DNA from: Microtetraspora niveoalba
GTDB lineage: Bacteria > Actinomycetota > Actinomycetes > Streptosporangiales > Streptosporangiaceae
NCBI RefSeq assembly: GCF_001570405.1
Contig: NZ_BBYM01000006.1
Location: forward strand, 195,566-259,565
Direction: 5' to 3'
Length of the DNA: 64,000 nucleotides
Positions 53,213-62,426 of this stretch are shown in pieces (positions within the stretch are counted from its first letter, which is position 1; each line of letters starts with the position of its first letter). The position numbers and the translations under genes were made by a program. Below the pieces are notes generated by a model. It made no database searches, was not told the origin of the DNA, and was given only the letters and a program-made list of their open reading frames with translations.

Positions 53213-54223
53213 GTGGCGACCTCGACTGGGCGTGTGCCGAGCACGGCCAGGGACCGGGCCGCGGGCGCCGACGGCGCCCGCGGCCGGCGCGGGGGCGAGC
53301 CCGGCCGCGTCCGCCTGGCCCTGACCCGGCACTGGTACGCGTGGGCGATGATCGCACCGGTGATCGTCGTCACCTGCGTGCTGGTCGGCTGGCCGCTGGC
53401 CCGCGGCGTCTACCTGTCGCTCACCGACGCCACCGAGGCCAACGTGGGCCGCACGATCGGCGTCAACGTCATCCCGGCCACCTACGAGTTCGTCGGGCTG
53501 GACAACTACCTGTCGATCCTCTCCAGCGGCCTGTTCTGGGAACGGCTCGGCTGGACGGTGTTGTGGACCGCGGTCTGCGTCGGCCTCCACTACGGCCTCG
53601 GCCTCGGCCTGGCGATGCTGCTGCACCGCAAAGTCCGCGGCCGGTCCGTCTACCGCGTGCTGCTGATCCTGCCCTGGGCGATCCCCGGCTTCGTGTCCGC
53701 CTTCATCTGGCGCTACCTGTTCAACAGCGACTACGGCGTCATCAACGCGATGCTCAAGGCGGCCGGCCTCGGCGCGGTCGGCTGGCTGGACGACCCGACC
53801 ACCGCCAAGATCGCCGTCATCGCGGTCAACGTCTGGCTCGGCGTGCCGTTCATGATGGTCGCCCTGCTCGGCGGCCTGCAGTCCATCCCCGGCGAGCTGT
53901 ACGAGGCGGCCGAGGTGGACGGCGCCACCCCCTGGCAGCGGTTCCGGCACATCACGCTCCCCGGACTGCGCTCGGTCTCCAGCACCGTCGTGCTCCTCGG
54001 CACGATCTGGACGTTCAACCAGTTCCCGGTGATCTACCTGATCACCAAGGGCGGGCCGGGCAGCTCCACCGAGATCCTGGTGACCTACGCCTTCCGCGAG
54101 GCGTTCACCGGGGTGCGCAACTACTCCGGCTCGGCCACGTGGGGCGTGCTCATCCTCGCCCTGCTCGTGGTCCTGGCCACGGTCTACCGCCGCGCGCTGC
54201 GCCGGCAGGGGGAGGTCTGGTGA
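53213..54223 (+). CDS. Sugar ABC transporter permease (MalF-type, short)
   Basis: A 336-residue permease with an Arg/Gly-rich N-terminal tail (about 1-40) and six helices. The EAA loop contains ELYEAAEVDGATPWQRF. It lacks the large external insert of the MalF in the first cluster, so the two importers differ in how the binding protein docks. It starts at GTG three bases after the binding-protein stop and overlaps the next gene (GTGA). Confidence 0.92.
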   Translation: MATSTGRVPSTARDRAAGADGARGRRGGEPGRVRLALTRHWYAWAMIAPVIVVTCVLVGWPLARGVYLSLTDATEANVGRTIGVNVIPATYEFVGLDNYLSILSSGLFWERLGWTVLWTAVCVGLHYGLGLGLAMLLHRKVRGRSVYRVLLILPWAIPGFVSAFIWRYLFNSDYGVINAMLKAAGLGAVGWLDDPTTAKIAVIAVNVWLGVPFMMVALLGGLQSIPGELYEAAEVDGATPWQRFRHITLPGLRSVSSTVVLLGTIWTFNQFPVIYLITKGGPGSSTEILVTYAFREAFTGVRNYSGSATWGVLILALLVVLATVYRRALRRQGEVW

Positions 54224-55086
54224 GCACCGTCGCGACGACCCCGAAGGCACGCCCCCGCGGTGAGCGCGGCCCACTGGCGTCGATCCTGCTGCACGCCACC
54301 CTCGTGGCGGCCACCCTCATCTCGATCTTCCCGGTCGTCTGGCTGGTGCTGACCTCGCTCAAGCCGCGCGACGGCTGGTTGTCGTCCGAGCTGGAGATCT
54401 TCAACCGGCCCTCCCTGGACAACTACGCCCGCGTGCTCGGCGAGACCGCGTTCCCGACCTGGCTGCTCAACTCGGTGCTGGCCGCCGCGCTGACCACCGT
54501 GCTCGGCGTCTTCGTCGCCTCCACCACCGGATACGCGATCAGCCGGTTCCGCTTCCCCGGCCACCGGGGCGTGATGTGGCTGCTGCTGGTCACCCAGATG
54601 TTCCCGGTGGCCATCCTCATCGTGCCGCTGTACAACCTGATGGCCGGACTCGGGCTGCTCAACCAGATCCCCGGCCTGGTCGTCGCCTACCTCACCGTGG
54701 CGGTGCCGTTCTGCGCCTGGATGATGAAGAGCTACTTCGACACGATCCCGCGCGAGATCGACCAGGCGGGAATGGTCGACGGCCTCACACCGTTCGGCAC
54801 ATTCTGGCGGGTCGTGCTCCCGCTGGCCCGCCCGAGCCTGGCGGTGACCGCGTTCTACTCCTTCATGACGGCCTGGGGCGAAGTGGCGTACGCCACGGTC
54901 TTCATGTCCCAGGAGGAGAAGCGCACGCTCGGCGTCGGCCTCCAGCAGTTCGTCGGGCAGCACTGGTCGGACTGGGGACTGCTGACCGCCTCGGCCGTGC
55001 TGATCGCGATCCCGGCCGCGATCGTCTTCCTGCTCGTCCAACGGCACCTCGTGACCGGCCTCACCGCGGGTGCCACCAAGTCGTGA
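54220..55086 (+). CDS. Sugar ABC transporter permease (MalG-type)
   Basis: A 288-residue permease: six helices, EAA-like loop EIDQAGMVDGLTPFGTFW, and the C-terminus RHLVTGLTAGATKS typical of MalG. The GTG start overlaps the MalF stop. It forms the importer with its two upstream neighbours and presumably uses the divergent MsiK-like ATPase. Confidence 0.93.
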   Translation: MSTVATTPKARPRGERGPLASILLHATLVAATLISIFPVVWLVLTSLKPRDGWLSSELEIFNRPSLDNYARVLGETAFPTWLLNSVLAAALTTVLGVFVASTTGYAISRFRFPGHRGVMWLLLVTQMFPVAILIVPLYNLMAGLGLLNQIPGLVVAYLTVAVPFCAWMMKSYFDTIPREIDQAGMVDGLTPFGTFWRVVLPLARPSLAVTAFYSFMTAWGEVAYATVFMSQEEKRTLGVGLQQFVGQHWSDWGLLTASAVLIAIPAAIVFLLVQRHLVTGLTAGATKS

Positions 55087-55092
55087 CCGCCC

Positions 55093-55123
55093 GCCGGCGT
55101 ACCGGGGCGACCGGTGCGCCGGC
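55093..55123 (+). terminator. Stem-loop between the MalG-type and GH13 genes
   Basis: GCCGGCG pairs with CGCCGGC, with an inner CCGG/CCGG stem, in the 76-base gap. It is perhaps a partial terminator or transcript stabiliser rather than a full stop. Confidence 0.45.
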
Positions 55124-55162
55124 GCAGAAATATCGCATTGTTCGCAAGATCGGGGGAACCCA

Positions 55163-56794
55163 ATGACCGAGCTCGTCGAGGAAGCCGCCGCCGCGCGGAA
55201 GACGGCCGCCCGCTGGTGGCGGGACGCGGTGATCTACCAGGTGTACGTCCGCAGCTTCGCCGACGGCAACGGCGACGGCGTCGGCGACCTGCTCGGCGTC
55301 CGCAGCCGGCTGCGCTACCTGTCCGAGCTCGGAGTGGACGCGATCTGGCTGACGCCGTTCTTCACCTCGCCGATGGCCGACTTCGGGTACGACGTCGCCG
55401 ACTACCGCGACGTCGATCCGATCTTCGGCTCGCTCGCCGACGCCAAGGCCCTGCTGGACGACGCCCACCGCCACGGCCTGAAAGTGATCGTGGACGTGGT
55501 GCCGAACCACACCTCCGACCAGCACGAATGGTTCGTCGCGGCGGCGGCCGCCGGGCCGGGCAGCCCCGAGCGCGAGCGCTACATCTTCCGCGAGGGGCGC
55601 GGCGCCCGCGGCGAGCTGCCGCCCAACGACTGGGAGTCCATCTTCGGCGGCCCCGCCTGGACCCGCCTCCCCGACGGGCAGTGGTACCTGCACCTGTTCG
55701 CCCCCGAGCAGCCCGACCTGAACTGGGAGCACCCCGAGGTCCACGCCGAGTTCGCCGACATCCTGCGTTTCTGGCTCGACCTCGGCGTGGACGGCTTCCG
55801 CGTCGACGTCGCCCACGGCATGGTCAAGGCCGCCGGACTGCCCGACGTCGGCCACACCGGCCAGGTGAAGCTGATCGGCACCGACATCGTCCCGTTCTTC
55901 GACCAGGACGGCGTGCACGAGATCCACCGATCCTGGCGCCGGATCCTCGACTCCTACGACGGCGAGCGGATCGGCGTCGCCGAGGCGTGGGCGCCCTCGC
56001 CCGAGCGGCTGGCCAACTACGTCCGGCCCGACGAGCTGCACCAGGCGTTCAACTTCCACTTCCTGAACACGCCCTGGGACGCGGCCGCGTTCCGCGAGGT
56101 GATCGGCGTCTCCCTCGAGACCGTGACGCTCGTCGGCGCGCCGTCCACCTGGGTGTTGTCCAACCACGACGTCAAGCGGCACGTCACCCGGTACGGCGGC
56201 GGCGCGGTCGGGCTGCGCCGCGCGCGGGCGGCCACCCTGCTCATGCTCGCCCTCCCCGGCTCCGCGTACCTCTACCAGGGCGAGGAGCTCGGCCTGCCGG
56301 AGGTGCTCGACCTGCCCGAGGAGTACCTCCAGGACCCGCAGCGGCTGCGCGACCCGGACAGCGGCCGGGACGGCTGCCGGGTGCCGATGCCGTGGACGGC
56401 CACCGAGGAGCCGCCGTTCGGCTTCGCCCCGCCCGGGATCTACGAGAGCTGGCTGCCGGTGCCCCCGGCCTGGCGCGGGCTGAGCGTCGAGGCGCAGCTC
56501 CGGGACACCGCGTCCACGCTCAGCCTGTACCGCGCCGCGCTGCGGATCCGGCGGGAGCACCCCGCGCTCGGCGACGGCGCGATCACGTGGCTGGAGTCAC
56601 CGGCCGGCACCCTCGCCTTCGTCCGCGACGGAGGCTTCGCCTGCCTGATCAACATGACGGGGGAGTGGGTCGAGGCCGGGCTTCCGCCCGGCGCGGCCGA
56701 GCTGCTCCTCGCGAGCGCCGACCCCGTGATTTCCGGCGACGTCGTCCGGCTGGCTCCCGATTCCACCACCTGGTGGAGCCTCGAGAATGTCTAA
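55163..56794 (+). CDS. GH13 alpha-glucosidase (oligo-1,6-glucosidase type)
   Basis: A 543-residue cytosolic enzyme. WWRDAVIYQVYVRSFADGNGDGVGDL and DVVPNHTSDQHEWF are hallmarks of the oligo-1,6-glucosidase/alpha-glucosidase group. Catalytic residues lie in GFRVDVAHG (Asp), GVAEAWA (Glu) and SNHDVKRH (Asp). It would hydrolyse imported maltose, isomaltose or trehalose-like sugars; specificity is not readable. The last eight bases overlap the LacI gene. Confidence 0.92.
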   Translation: MTELVEEAAAARKTAARWWRDAVIYQVYVRSFADGNGDGVGDLLGVRSRLRYLSELGVDAIWLTPFFTSPMADFGYDVADYRDVDPIFGSLADAKALLDDAHRHGLKVIVDVVPNHTSDQHEWFVAAAAAGPGSPERERYIFREGRGARGELPPNDWESIFGGPAWTRLPDGQWYLHLFAPEQPDLNWEHPEVHAEFADILRFWLDLGVDGFRVDVAHGMVKAAGLPDVGHTGQVKLIGTDIVPFFDQDGVHEIHRSWRRILDSYDGERIGVAEAWAPSPERLANYVRPDELHQAFNFHFLNTPWDAAAFREVIGVSLETVTLVGAPSTWVLSNHDVKRHVTRYGGGAVGLRRARAATLLMLALPGSAYLYQGEELGLPEVLDLPEEYLQDPQRLRDPDSGRDGCRVPMPWTATEEPPFGFAPPGIYESWLPVPPAWRGLSVEAQLRDTASTLSLYRAALRIRREHPALGDGAITWLESPAGTLAFVRDGGFACLINMTGEWVEAGLPPGAAELLLASADPVISGDVVRLAPDSTTWWSLENV

Positions 56795-57827
56795 AGTTGT
56801 GCCCATGACCAACGCGCGGCTCGCCGACATCGCGGCTCAGGCAGGTGTCAGCGAAGCGACGGTGAGCCGGGTGCTCAACGGCAAGGCGGGCGTCGCCGCC
56901 GCGACCAGGCAGGCCGTGCTCACGGCGCTCGACCTCATGGGGTACGAGCGCCCGCAGAGGCTCCGCCAGCGCAGCAACGGGCTGATCGGCCTGGTAATCC
57001 CCGAGCTGGGCAACCCCATCTTCCCGGCGTTCGCCCAGGCGGTGGAGAAGGCCCTCACCCAGCACGGGTTCACCCCGATCCTGTGCACGCAGGAGCCCGG
57101 CGGCGCCCCGGAGGACGAGTTCACCGAGATGCTGCTCGACCGCGGCGTCGCGGGCATCGTCTTCGTGTCCGGCCTGCACGCCGACACCACGGCCAGGATG
57201 GACCGCTACACCCGGCTCACCGACCGCGGCCTGCCGATCGTGCTCGTGGACGGCTACAACGAGGGCATCGACGCGCCGTTCATCTCGCCGGACGACCGGC
57301 TCGCCGCCCGCCTCGCCGTACAGCACCTGGTCGACCTCGGGCACGAGCGCGTCGGGCTCGCGCTCGGCCAGCGGCGCTTCGTCCCGGTGATCCGCAAGAT
57401 CGAGGGGTTCCGCCAGGCGATGGCGCAGCTCCTCGGCAGGGACGACGTCGACGACCTGATCCAGCACTCGCTGTTCTCGGTCGAGGGCGGGCAGGCCGCC
57501 GCGTCCGCGCTGATCGAGCGCGGCTGCACCGGCATCGTGTGCGCGAGCGACCTGATGGCCCTCGGCGCCATCCGCGCCGCCCGCGAGCGCGGGCTGGCCG
57601 TCCCGGGGGACGTGTCGGTGGTCGGGTTCGACGACTCGCCGCTGATGGCCTTCACCGACCCGCCCCTGACCACCGTGCGCAAGCCGATCGGCGCGATGGC
57701 GACCGCCGCCGTCGAGACCCTGCTGGAGGAGATCGGCGGCACTCCCGCCAAGCACCTGGAGCTCGTCTTCCAGCCCGAGCTCGTCGTCCGCGGCTCGACC
57801 AGCTCGGGCCCGCTCGTCAACCGCTGA
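56787..57827 (+). CDS. LacI-family regulator of the second alpha-glucoside cluster
   Basis: A 346-residue LacI repressor (LADIAAQAGVSEATVSRVLNGKAGV head, sugar-sensing core with HADTT). It is strongly similar to the LacI protein at 40.6-41.6 kb, so the two are paralogues. It overlaps the GH13 stop by eight bases and ends the operon it probably represses through the palindrome at 51792. ATG 56787 has GGAG about eight bases upstream; ATG 56805 is possible. Confidence 0.92.
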   Translation: MSKVVPMTNARLADIAAQAGVSEATVSRVLNGKAGVAAATRQAVLTALDLMGYERPQRLRQRSNGLIGLVIPELGNPIFPAFAQAVEKALTQHGFTPILCTQEPGGAPEDEFTEMLLDRGVAGIVFVSGLHADTTARMDRYTRLTDRGLPIVLVDGYNEGIDAPFISPDDRLAARLAVQHLVDLGHERVGLALGQRRFVPVIRKIEGFRQAMAQLLGRDDVDDLIQHSLFSVEGGQAAASALIERGCTGIVCASDLMALGAIRAARERGLAVPGDVSVVGFDDSPLMAFTDPPLTTVRKPIGAMATAAVETLLEEIGGTPAKHLELVFQPELVVRGSTSSGPLVNR

Positions 57828-57874
57828 CGCCCCCCGCGGCCCTCACGCGGCCGCGACCCATCCACGGAGGCTTT

Positions 57875-58825
57875 GTGCAAGAGCGAACGACCGAGCGCGA
57901 CGTGGTGGTGCTCGGCGGCATCGGCGTCGACACCACGGTCTACGTGCCCGAGCTGCCCCTGCCGTACCGGGACACCTACCACGTGCCGCCGGTCGTGGAC
58001 CGGATCGGGAACACGGGCTCCGGCGTCGCCCTCGGATGCCGCGCGCTCGGGCTGCGGGTGACGCTGGTCGCCCTGATCGGGGAGGACCCGCAGGGCCGCC
58101 TCGTCCGCGACCACCTCGCCGCCCGCGACGTGGACGTCGCCTGGGCTCCGTCCCCGGGGGGCACGAGCCGCAGCGTCCTGCTGGTCGGGCCGGACGGCCG
58201 CCGCCTCTCGCTGCACGACCCGCGGGTGACGCCCGGCGAACGGCTGCCCCGCGACCTCTACCTGCCCGCCCTCCGCGGGGCGCGGCACGTCCACGTCTCC
58301 ATCACCGACTCCTGCCGCGACGTCTACGCCGACATCCCGGACGGCGTGACCGTCTCCACCGACCTGCACGACTGGGACGGGACGAACCCCCACCACGAGG
58401 ACTTCGCGTACGCGTCGGACCTGGTCTTCATGTCGGCGGCCGCCCTCGGCGACCGCAGGGACGCGGTCATGCGCGCCGTCGTCGACCGGGGCCGGGCCTC
58501 GCTCGTCGTCTGCACGGACGGTGCCGAGGGCTGCCACGTCCTCGCGGAGGGGTGGGAGCGCGCCCGGCACTTCCCCGCCCAGCCCCTGCCCGGGCCCGTC
58601 GTGGACGCCAACGGCGCCGGCGACGCGTTCGTCTCCGGCGTGCTCTACGGCCGCCTGCGCGGCCTCCCCCTGGAGGAGTGCGTACGGCTCGGCGCCCTCG
58701 CCGGGGCGCACGCCTGCACGACCGCCGGCACGCACGAGGACCCGATCACCCTCGCCACGCTCCTCGAACGGGCGGGGGACCCGCACGGAAGCGGGCAGAA
58801 GAATGGGCTCGTGACCAACGGGTGA
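57875..58825 (+). CDS. PfkB-family sugar kinase
   Basis: A 316-residue ribokinase-fold enzyme: VVVLGGIGVDTTVYVPELP near the start, VDRIGNTGSGVALGCRALG, and the C-terminal PfkB signature DANGAGDAFVSGVLYG with catalytic Asp. It phosphorylates a sugar or nucleoside; the substrate is unknown. It lies 47 bases after the LacI gene in the same direction and may belong to its operon. GTG 57875 has GGAGG four bases upstream. Being next to eda, it could be a 2-keto-3-deoxygluconate kinase, but nothing in the sequence shows this. Confidence 0.88.
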   Translation: MQERTTERDVVVLGGIGVDTTVYVPELPLPYRDTYHVPPVVDRIGNTGSGVALGCRALGLRVTLVALIGEDPQGRLVRDHLAARDVDVAWAPSPGGTSRSVLLVGPDGRRLSLHDPRVTPGERLPRDLYLPALRGARHVHVSITDSCRDVYADIPDGVTVSTDLHDWDGTNPHHEDFAYASDLVFMSAAALGDRRDAVMRAVVDRGRASLVVCTDGAEGCHVLAEGWERARHFPAQPLPGPVVDANGAGDAFVSGVLYGRLRGLPLEECVRLGALAGAHACTTAGTHEDPITLATLLERAGDPHGSGQKNGLVTNG

Positions 58826-58840
58826 GGTGGTCACGAGCCC
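58805..58840 (+). terminator. Perfect 13-bp hairpin over the PfkB stop codon
   Basis: GGGCTCGTGACCA pairs exactly with TGGTCACGAGCCC around a 10-base loop containing the TGA stop, and is followed by gggtttcc. It is a strong terminator candidate between convergent genes. Confidence 0.75.
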
Positions 58841-58885
58841 GGGTTTCCATGAACGTGTGCACCGGGTCGCGGTCACGAACATGGC

Positions 58886-58921
58886 CGTCAGCTCCGCCGA
58901 GGGAGGATGGCTCGGCTGACG
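58886..58921 (-). terminator. Hairpin after eda
   Basis: CGTCA and GCCGAG pair with CTCGGC and TGACG across a 5-base asymmetric bulge, directly beyond the eda stop (58941). It would terminate the Entner-Doudoroff operon. Confidence 0.5.
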
Positions 58922-58940
58922 AGGTTCTGGGACCGCTCCG

Positions 58941-59552
58941 TCAGCGCAGCGCGGACGCCTCCAGGGCGAGCTTCTCGACACGGGCGAAGTCCCCGGCGGC
59001 CAGCGCGTCGGCCGGGGTCAGCCAGGTGCCGCCGACGCATCCGACGTTCGGCAGCGCGAGATAGGCCGGCGCGGTGGCCGGCTTGATCCCCCCGGTGGGG
59101 CAGAAGCGCACGTCGGCGAGCGGGCCGGACAGCGCCTTCAGGTAGGGGACGCCGCCCGCGGCCTCGGCCGGGAAGAACTTCATCTCCGTGATGCCGCGCT
59201 CGCGCAGCGCCATCGCCTCGGAGGCGGTCGCCACCCCGGGCAGGAACGGCACGCCGCCGTCCAGCATGGCGTCCACGAGGGACGGGGTGGTGCCGGGGGA
59301 GACGAGGAACCGCGAGCCCGCCGCGACCGCCGCCGCGACGTCGGCCGCCGAGCGGACCGTGCCCGCGCCGACCACCGCGTCCGGCACCTCGTCCGCGATC
59401 CGCCTGATCGCGTCGAGCGCCGCGTCGGTCCGCAGGGTGACCTCGATGACCGGAAGCCCGCCCGCGACGAGCGCGCGGGCCAGCGGCACCGCGGCCGCGG
59501 CGTCGTCCACGACGACGACCGGGACGACGGGCGCAAGGTCGAGCAGACTCAT
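58941..59552 (-). CDS. eda: KDPG aldolase (Entner-Doudoroff)
   Basis: A 203-residue class I aldolase splitting 2-keto-3-deoxy-6-phosphogluconate to pyruvate and glyceraldehyde 3-phosphate. Signatures: VIEVTLRTDAALDAI (catalytic Glu), GAGTV, and the Schiff-base Lys in EMKFFPAEAAGG, followed by RFCPTGGI. GGAGGA precedes ATG 59552. It is separated from glk by 43 bases and closes the zwf-edd-glk operon. Confidence 0.95.
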   Translation of the reverse strand: MSLLDLAPVVPVVVVDDAAAAVPLARALVAGGLPVIEVTLRTDAALDAIRRIADEVPDAVVGAGTVRSAADVAAAVAAGSRFLVSPGTTPSLVDAMLDGGVPFLPGVATASEAMALRERGITEMKFFPAEAAGGVPYLKALSGPLADVRFCPTGGIKPATAPAYLALPNVGCVGGTWLTPADALAAGDFARVEKLALEASALR

Positions 59553-59595
59553 AGATTCCTCCACGCGCGAAGGTAACGTTCGCGCCGATACTCGG

Positions 59596-60582
59596 TCATA
59601 CCAGCTCAACATTACTTGCCCTCTGTGCGAGCCAGGCGGCGGCACCGGTGAGGGCGGGTTGCTCCGCGACGATCAGCGACGTGGCGATCGCGGAGATGTA
59701 GCCGGACAGCGCGGGCGCCGTCATCTCGAACCGCGCCCGGAACGCGCTGTCCCGGGCCCGTCCGGAGATCCGCGGCAGCACCCCGCCGCCCACGTAGACC
59801 CCGCCACGCGCGCCCAGGGTCAGGGCGACGTTCCCGGCGAACCCGCCGAGCAGGGCGAGGAACACCTCGACGGTCTCCACCGCGAGCGGGTCGTCCGACG
59901 CGACGATCCCCGACGCGGTGACCGGCTCGGTCATCAGGTCCGCGGAGACGCCCCGCACCAGCGCCAGGCCGCGATGCAGCCGGGGCAGCCCGGTCCCGGA
60001 CAGCAGGTGCTCGGCGTCCACGTACGGCAGGCCGTCGGCGCGCAGCGCGCGCACGATCTCGATCTCCAGGTCGGTGACGGCCGGGACGGCCACGTGGCCC
60101 CCCTCACCCGGCACCGCGATCCACCCGGCCCCGGCGGGGACCAGTCCCCCGACGCCGAGCCCGGTCCCCGGCCCCAGCACCGCCCGCACCTTGCGCACCG
60201 TCCCGTCCACGGGCTCCGGCCCGCCGAGGGACACCAGATCGTCCCCGGCCAGGTGCGGCAGCGAGATCGCGAGGGCCTCGAAGTCGTTGAGCAGCTCGAC
60301 GTACGGGATGCCCAGTGCGGACACCGACCCCGCCCAGCCCGCGTTGGTCAGCCGGTACCGGTCGTCCTGTACCGGCCCGGCGATCGCCAGGCACGCGGCC
60401 TCCGGCCGCACTCCGCCCCCATGCGCGTCGAGATAGGCGGCTACGGCATCCGGCAGGCCCGGGTACTGCGCGACTTCCAGTACGGCGACGGACTCGGGGG
60501 CCTCTCCCGGCCGGGTGACCAGGCCGAAACGCGCGTTCGTGCCGCCGATGTCGGCGACCAGCCACGGCGGCGGGGGCGTCAC
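59596..60582 (-). CDS. glk: Glucokinase (Glk family, non-ROK)
   Basis: A 328-residue ATP-dependent glucokinase of the enterobacterial Glk type: [15 protein letters not shown] (ATP site), [10 protein letters not shown] (catalytic Asp) and [12 protein letters not shown]. The ROK-motif Cys cluster is absent; actinomycetes more often use ROK glucokinases. The GTG start overlaps the edd stop (GTGA). It feeds glucose into the pathway encoded by its neighbours. Confidence 0.9.
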   Translation of the reverse strand: MTPPPPWLVADIGGTNARFGLVTRPGEAPESVAVLEVAQYPGLPDAVAAYLDAHGGGVRPEAACLAIAGPVQDDRYRLTNAGWAGSVSALGIPYVELLNDFEALAISLPHLAGDDLVSLGGPEPVDGTVRKVRAVLGPGTGLGVGGLVPAGAGWIAVPGEGGHVAVPAVTDLEIEIVRALRADGLPYVDAEHLLSGTGLPRLHRGLALVRGVSADLMTEPVTASGIVASDDPLAVETVEVFLALLGGFAGNVALTLGARGGVYVGGGVLPRISGRARDSAFRARFEMTAPALSGYISAIATSLIVAEQPALTGAAAWLAQRASNVELV

Positions 60583-62426
60583 CCGCGGCCCCCGGGACCG
60601 AACACGCTGGCGCCCCGCTCCGCCGGTCCGACCGTACGGCGGAACGCGTGGAACAGCTCCCGGCCCGTCCCGGCCCACCGCTCGTCCGGCAGCGGCGCGC
60701 CTTCCGGAGCGCGGCCGGACAGGTCGGTCAGGACGGTCAGCGTCCCCGCCGCGGAGTCCAGCCGGATCACGTCGCCGTCCCGGATGAGGGCGATCGGCCC
60801 GCCGTGGGCCGCCTCGGGGGACAGGTGGATCGCCGCCGGCACCTTCCCGGACGCGCCCGACATGCGGCCGTCGGTCACGATCGCGACCTTCTGGCCCCGG
60901 TCGAGCAGCACCGCGAGCGGCGGCGTGAGCTTGTGCAGCTCCGGCATGCCGTTGGCGCTCGGCCCCTGGTAGCGGACGACCGCGACGAAGTCCCGGCCGT
61001 CGAGCTCGCCCGCCTCGAACGCGCGCAGCAGGTCGAGCTGGTCGTCGAACACCCGCGCGGGCGCCTCGATGACGAGGTGCTCCGGCTTGACCGACGACAC
61101 CTTCGAGACCGCGCGCCCGAGGTTGCCGTCCAGCATGTGGATGCCGCCGTCGGCCGAGAACGGGTCGGCGACCGGGCGCAGCACCTCCGTGTCGGAGCTG
61201 CCGGCCGTGCGCTCCTCCCAGACCAGCGTCCCCTCCTTGAGCGAGGGGGCCGAACGGTAGAGGTCGAGCCCTCGGCCGGCGACGGTGAGCACGTCGCCGT
61301 GGAGCAGGCCCGCGTCCAGCAGCTCGCCGATGAGGACGGCCATGCCGCCCGCCGCCTGGAAGTGGTTCACGTCCGCCTGCCCGTTCGGGTACATCCGGGT
61401 CAGCAGCGGCACCACCTTGGACAGGTCGGCCAGGTCGTCCCAGGTCAGCGTGATCCCGGCGGCGGCCGCCACGGCGACCAGGTGCAGCGTGTGGTTGGTC
61501 GAGCCGCCCGACGCCAGCAGCGCGACGCACGCGTTGACGATCGCCCGCTCGTCGACCACCTCACCCAGCGGGGTGTACTCGTCGCCGTGCGGGGTGATCT
61601 CCACCGCGCGCCGGCCCGCCGCCTCGGTCAGCGCGTGCCGCAGCTCGGTGTGCGGGTTCACGAACGTCGCGCCGGGGAGGTGGAGGCCCATCACCTCGAC
61701 GAGCAACTGGTTGGAGTTGGCCGTGCCGTAGAACGTGCAGGTGCCCGGCGAGTGGTACGACTTCGCCTCGGCGTCGAGCATCTCCAACCGGTCGATCTTG
61801 CCCTCGGCGAACTCCTGCCGGGTGCGCGCCTTGATCTTGTTGGGCAGGCCCGAGGTCATCGGCCCGGCCGGCACGAAGATCGCGGGCAGGTGCCCGAAGT
61901 GCAGCGCCCCGATGAGCAGACCCGGCACGATCTTGTCGCAGACGCCGAGCAGCAGCGACGCGTCGAACATGTCGTGCGACAGCGCGATCGCGGTCGCCAT
62001 GGCGATCACGTCCCGGCTGTAGAGCGACAGCTCCATGCCGGCCCGGCCCTGCGTGATGCCGTCGCACATCGCCGGCACGCCGCCCGCCACCTGCGCGACG
62101 CCGCCCGCCCCCCGGACCGCCCGCTTCAGCTCCGGCGGGTACGTCTCGTACGGCTGGTGCGCCGACAACATGTCGTTGTACGACGTGACGATGGCCACGC
62201 CCGGCTTCGCCGTTCCGCGCAGGTCCGCCTTGTCGTCCGGCCCGGCGGCGGCGAAGCCGTGCGCGAGGTTGGCGCAGGCGAGCCGGCCGCGCGCCGGGCC
62301 GCGGTCGCGCAGTTCCCGCCCCGCGGCCCCGATCCGCTCCAGGTAGGCCGCGCGGCCCTCACGGCTGCGCTCCCTGATCCTCTCGGTCACCGCCGAGACG
62401 ACGGGGTCGATCGCGCGCGCGTTCAC
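60579..62426 (-). CDS. edd: 6-phosphogluconate dehydratase
   Basis: A 615-residue IlvD/Edd-family dehydratase with the three Fe-S Cys contexts ([17 protein letters not shown] and the upstream [12 protein letters not shown] region), [12 protein letters not shown] and [15 protein letters not shown]. It converts 6-phosphogluconate to 2-keto-3-deoxy-6-phosphogluconate. The GTG has AGGAGG five bases upstream and overlaps the zwf stop (GTGA). Length and motifs fit Edd rather than IlvD. Confidence 0.95.
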   Translation of the reverse strand: MNARAIDPVVSAVTERIRERSREGRAAYLERIGAAGRELRDRGPARGRLACANLAHGFAAAGPDDKADLRGTAKPGVAIVTSYNDMLSAHQPYETYPPELKRAVRGAGGVAQVAGGVPAMCDGITQGRAGMELSLYSRDVIAMATAIALSHDMFDASLLLGVCDKIVPGLLIGALHFGHLPAIFVPAGPMTSGLPNKIKARTRQEFAEGKIDRLEMLDAEAKSYHSPGTCTFYGTANSNQLLVEVMGLHLPGATFVNPHTELRHALTEAAGRRAVEITPHGDEYTPLGEVVDERAIVNACVALLASGGSTNHTLHLVAVAAAAGITLTWDDLADLSKVVPLLTRMYPNGQADVNHFQAAGGMAVLIGELLDAGLLHGDVLTVAGRGLDLYRSAPSLKEGTLVWEERTAGSSDTEVLRPVADPFSADGGIHMLDGNLGRAVSKVSSVKPEHLVIEAPARVFDDQLDLLRAFEAGELDGRDFVAVVRYQGPSANGMPELHKLTPPLAVLLDRGQKVAIVTDGRMSGASGKVPAAIHLSPEAAHGGPIALIRDGDVIRLDSAAGTLTVLTDLSGRAPEGAPLPDERWAGTGRELFHAFRRTVGPAERGASVFGPGGRG

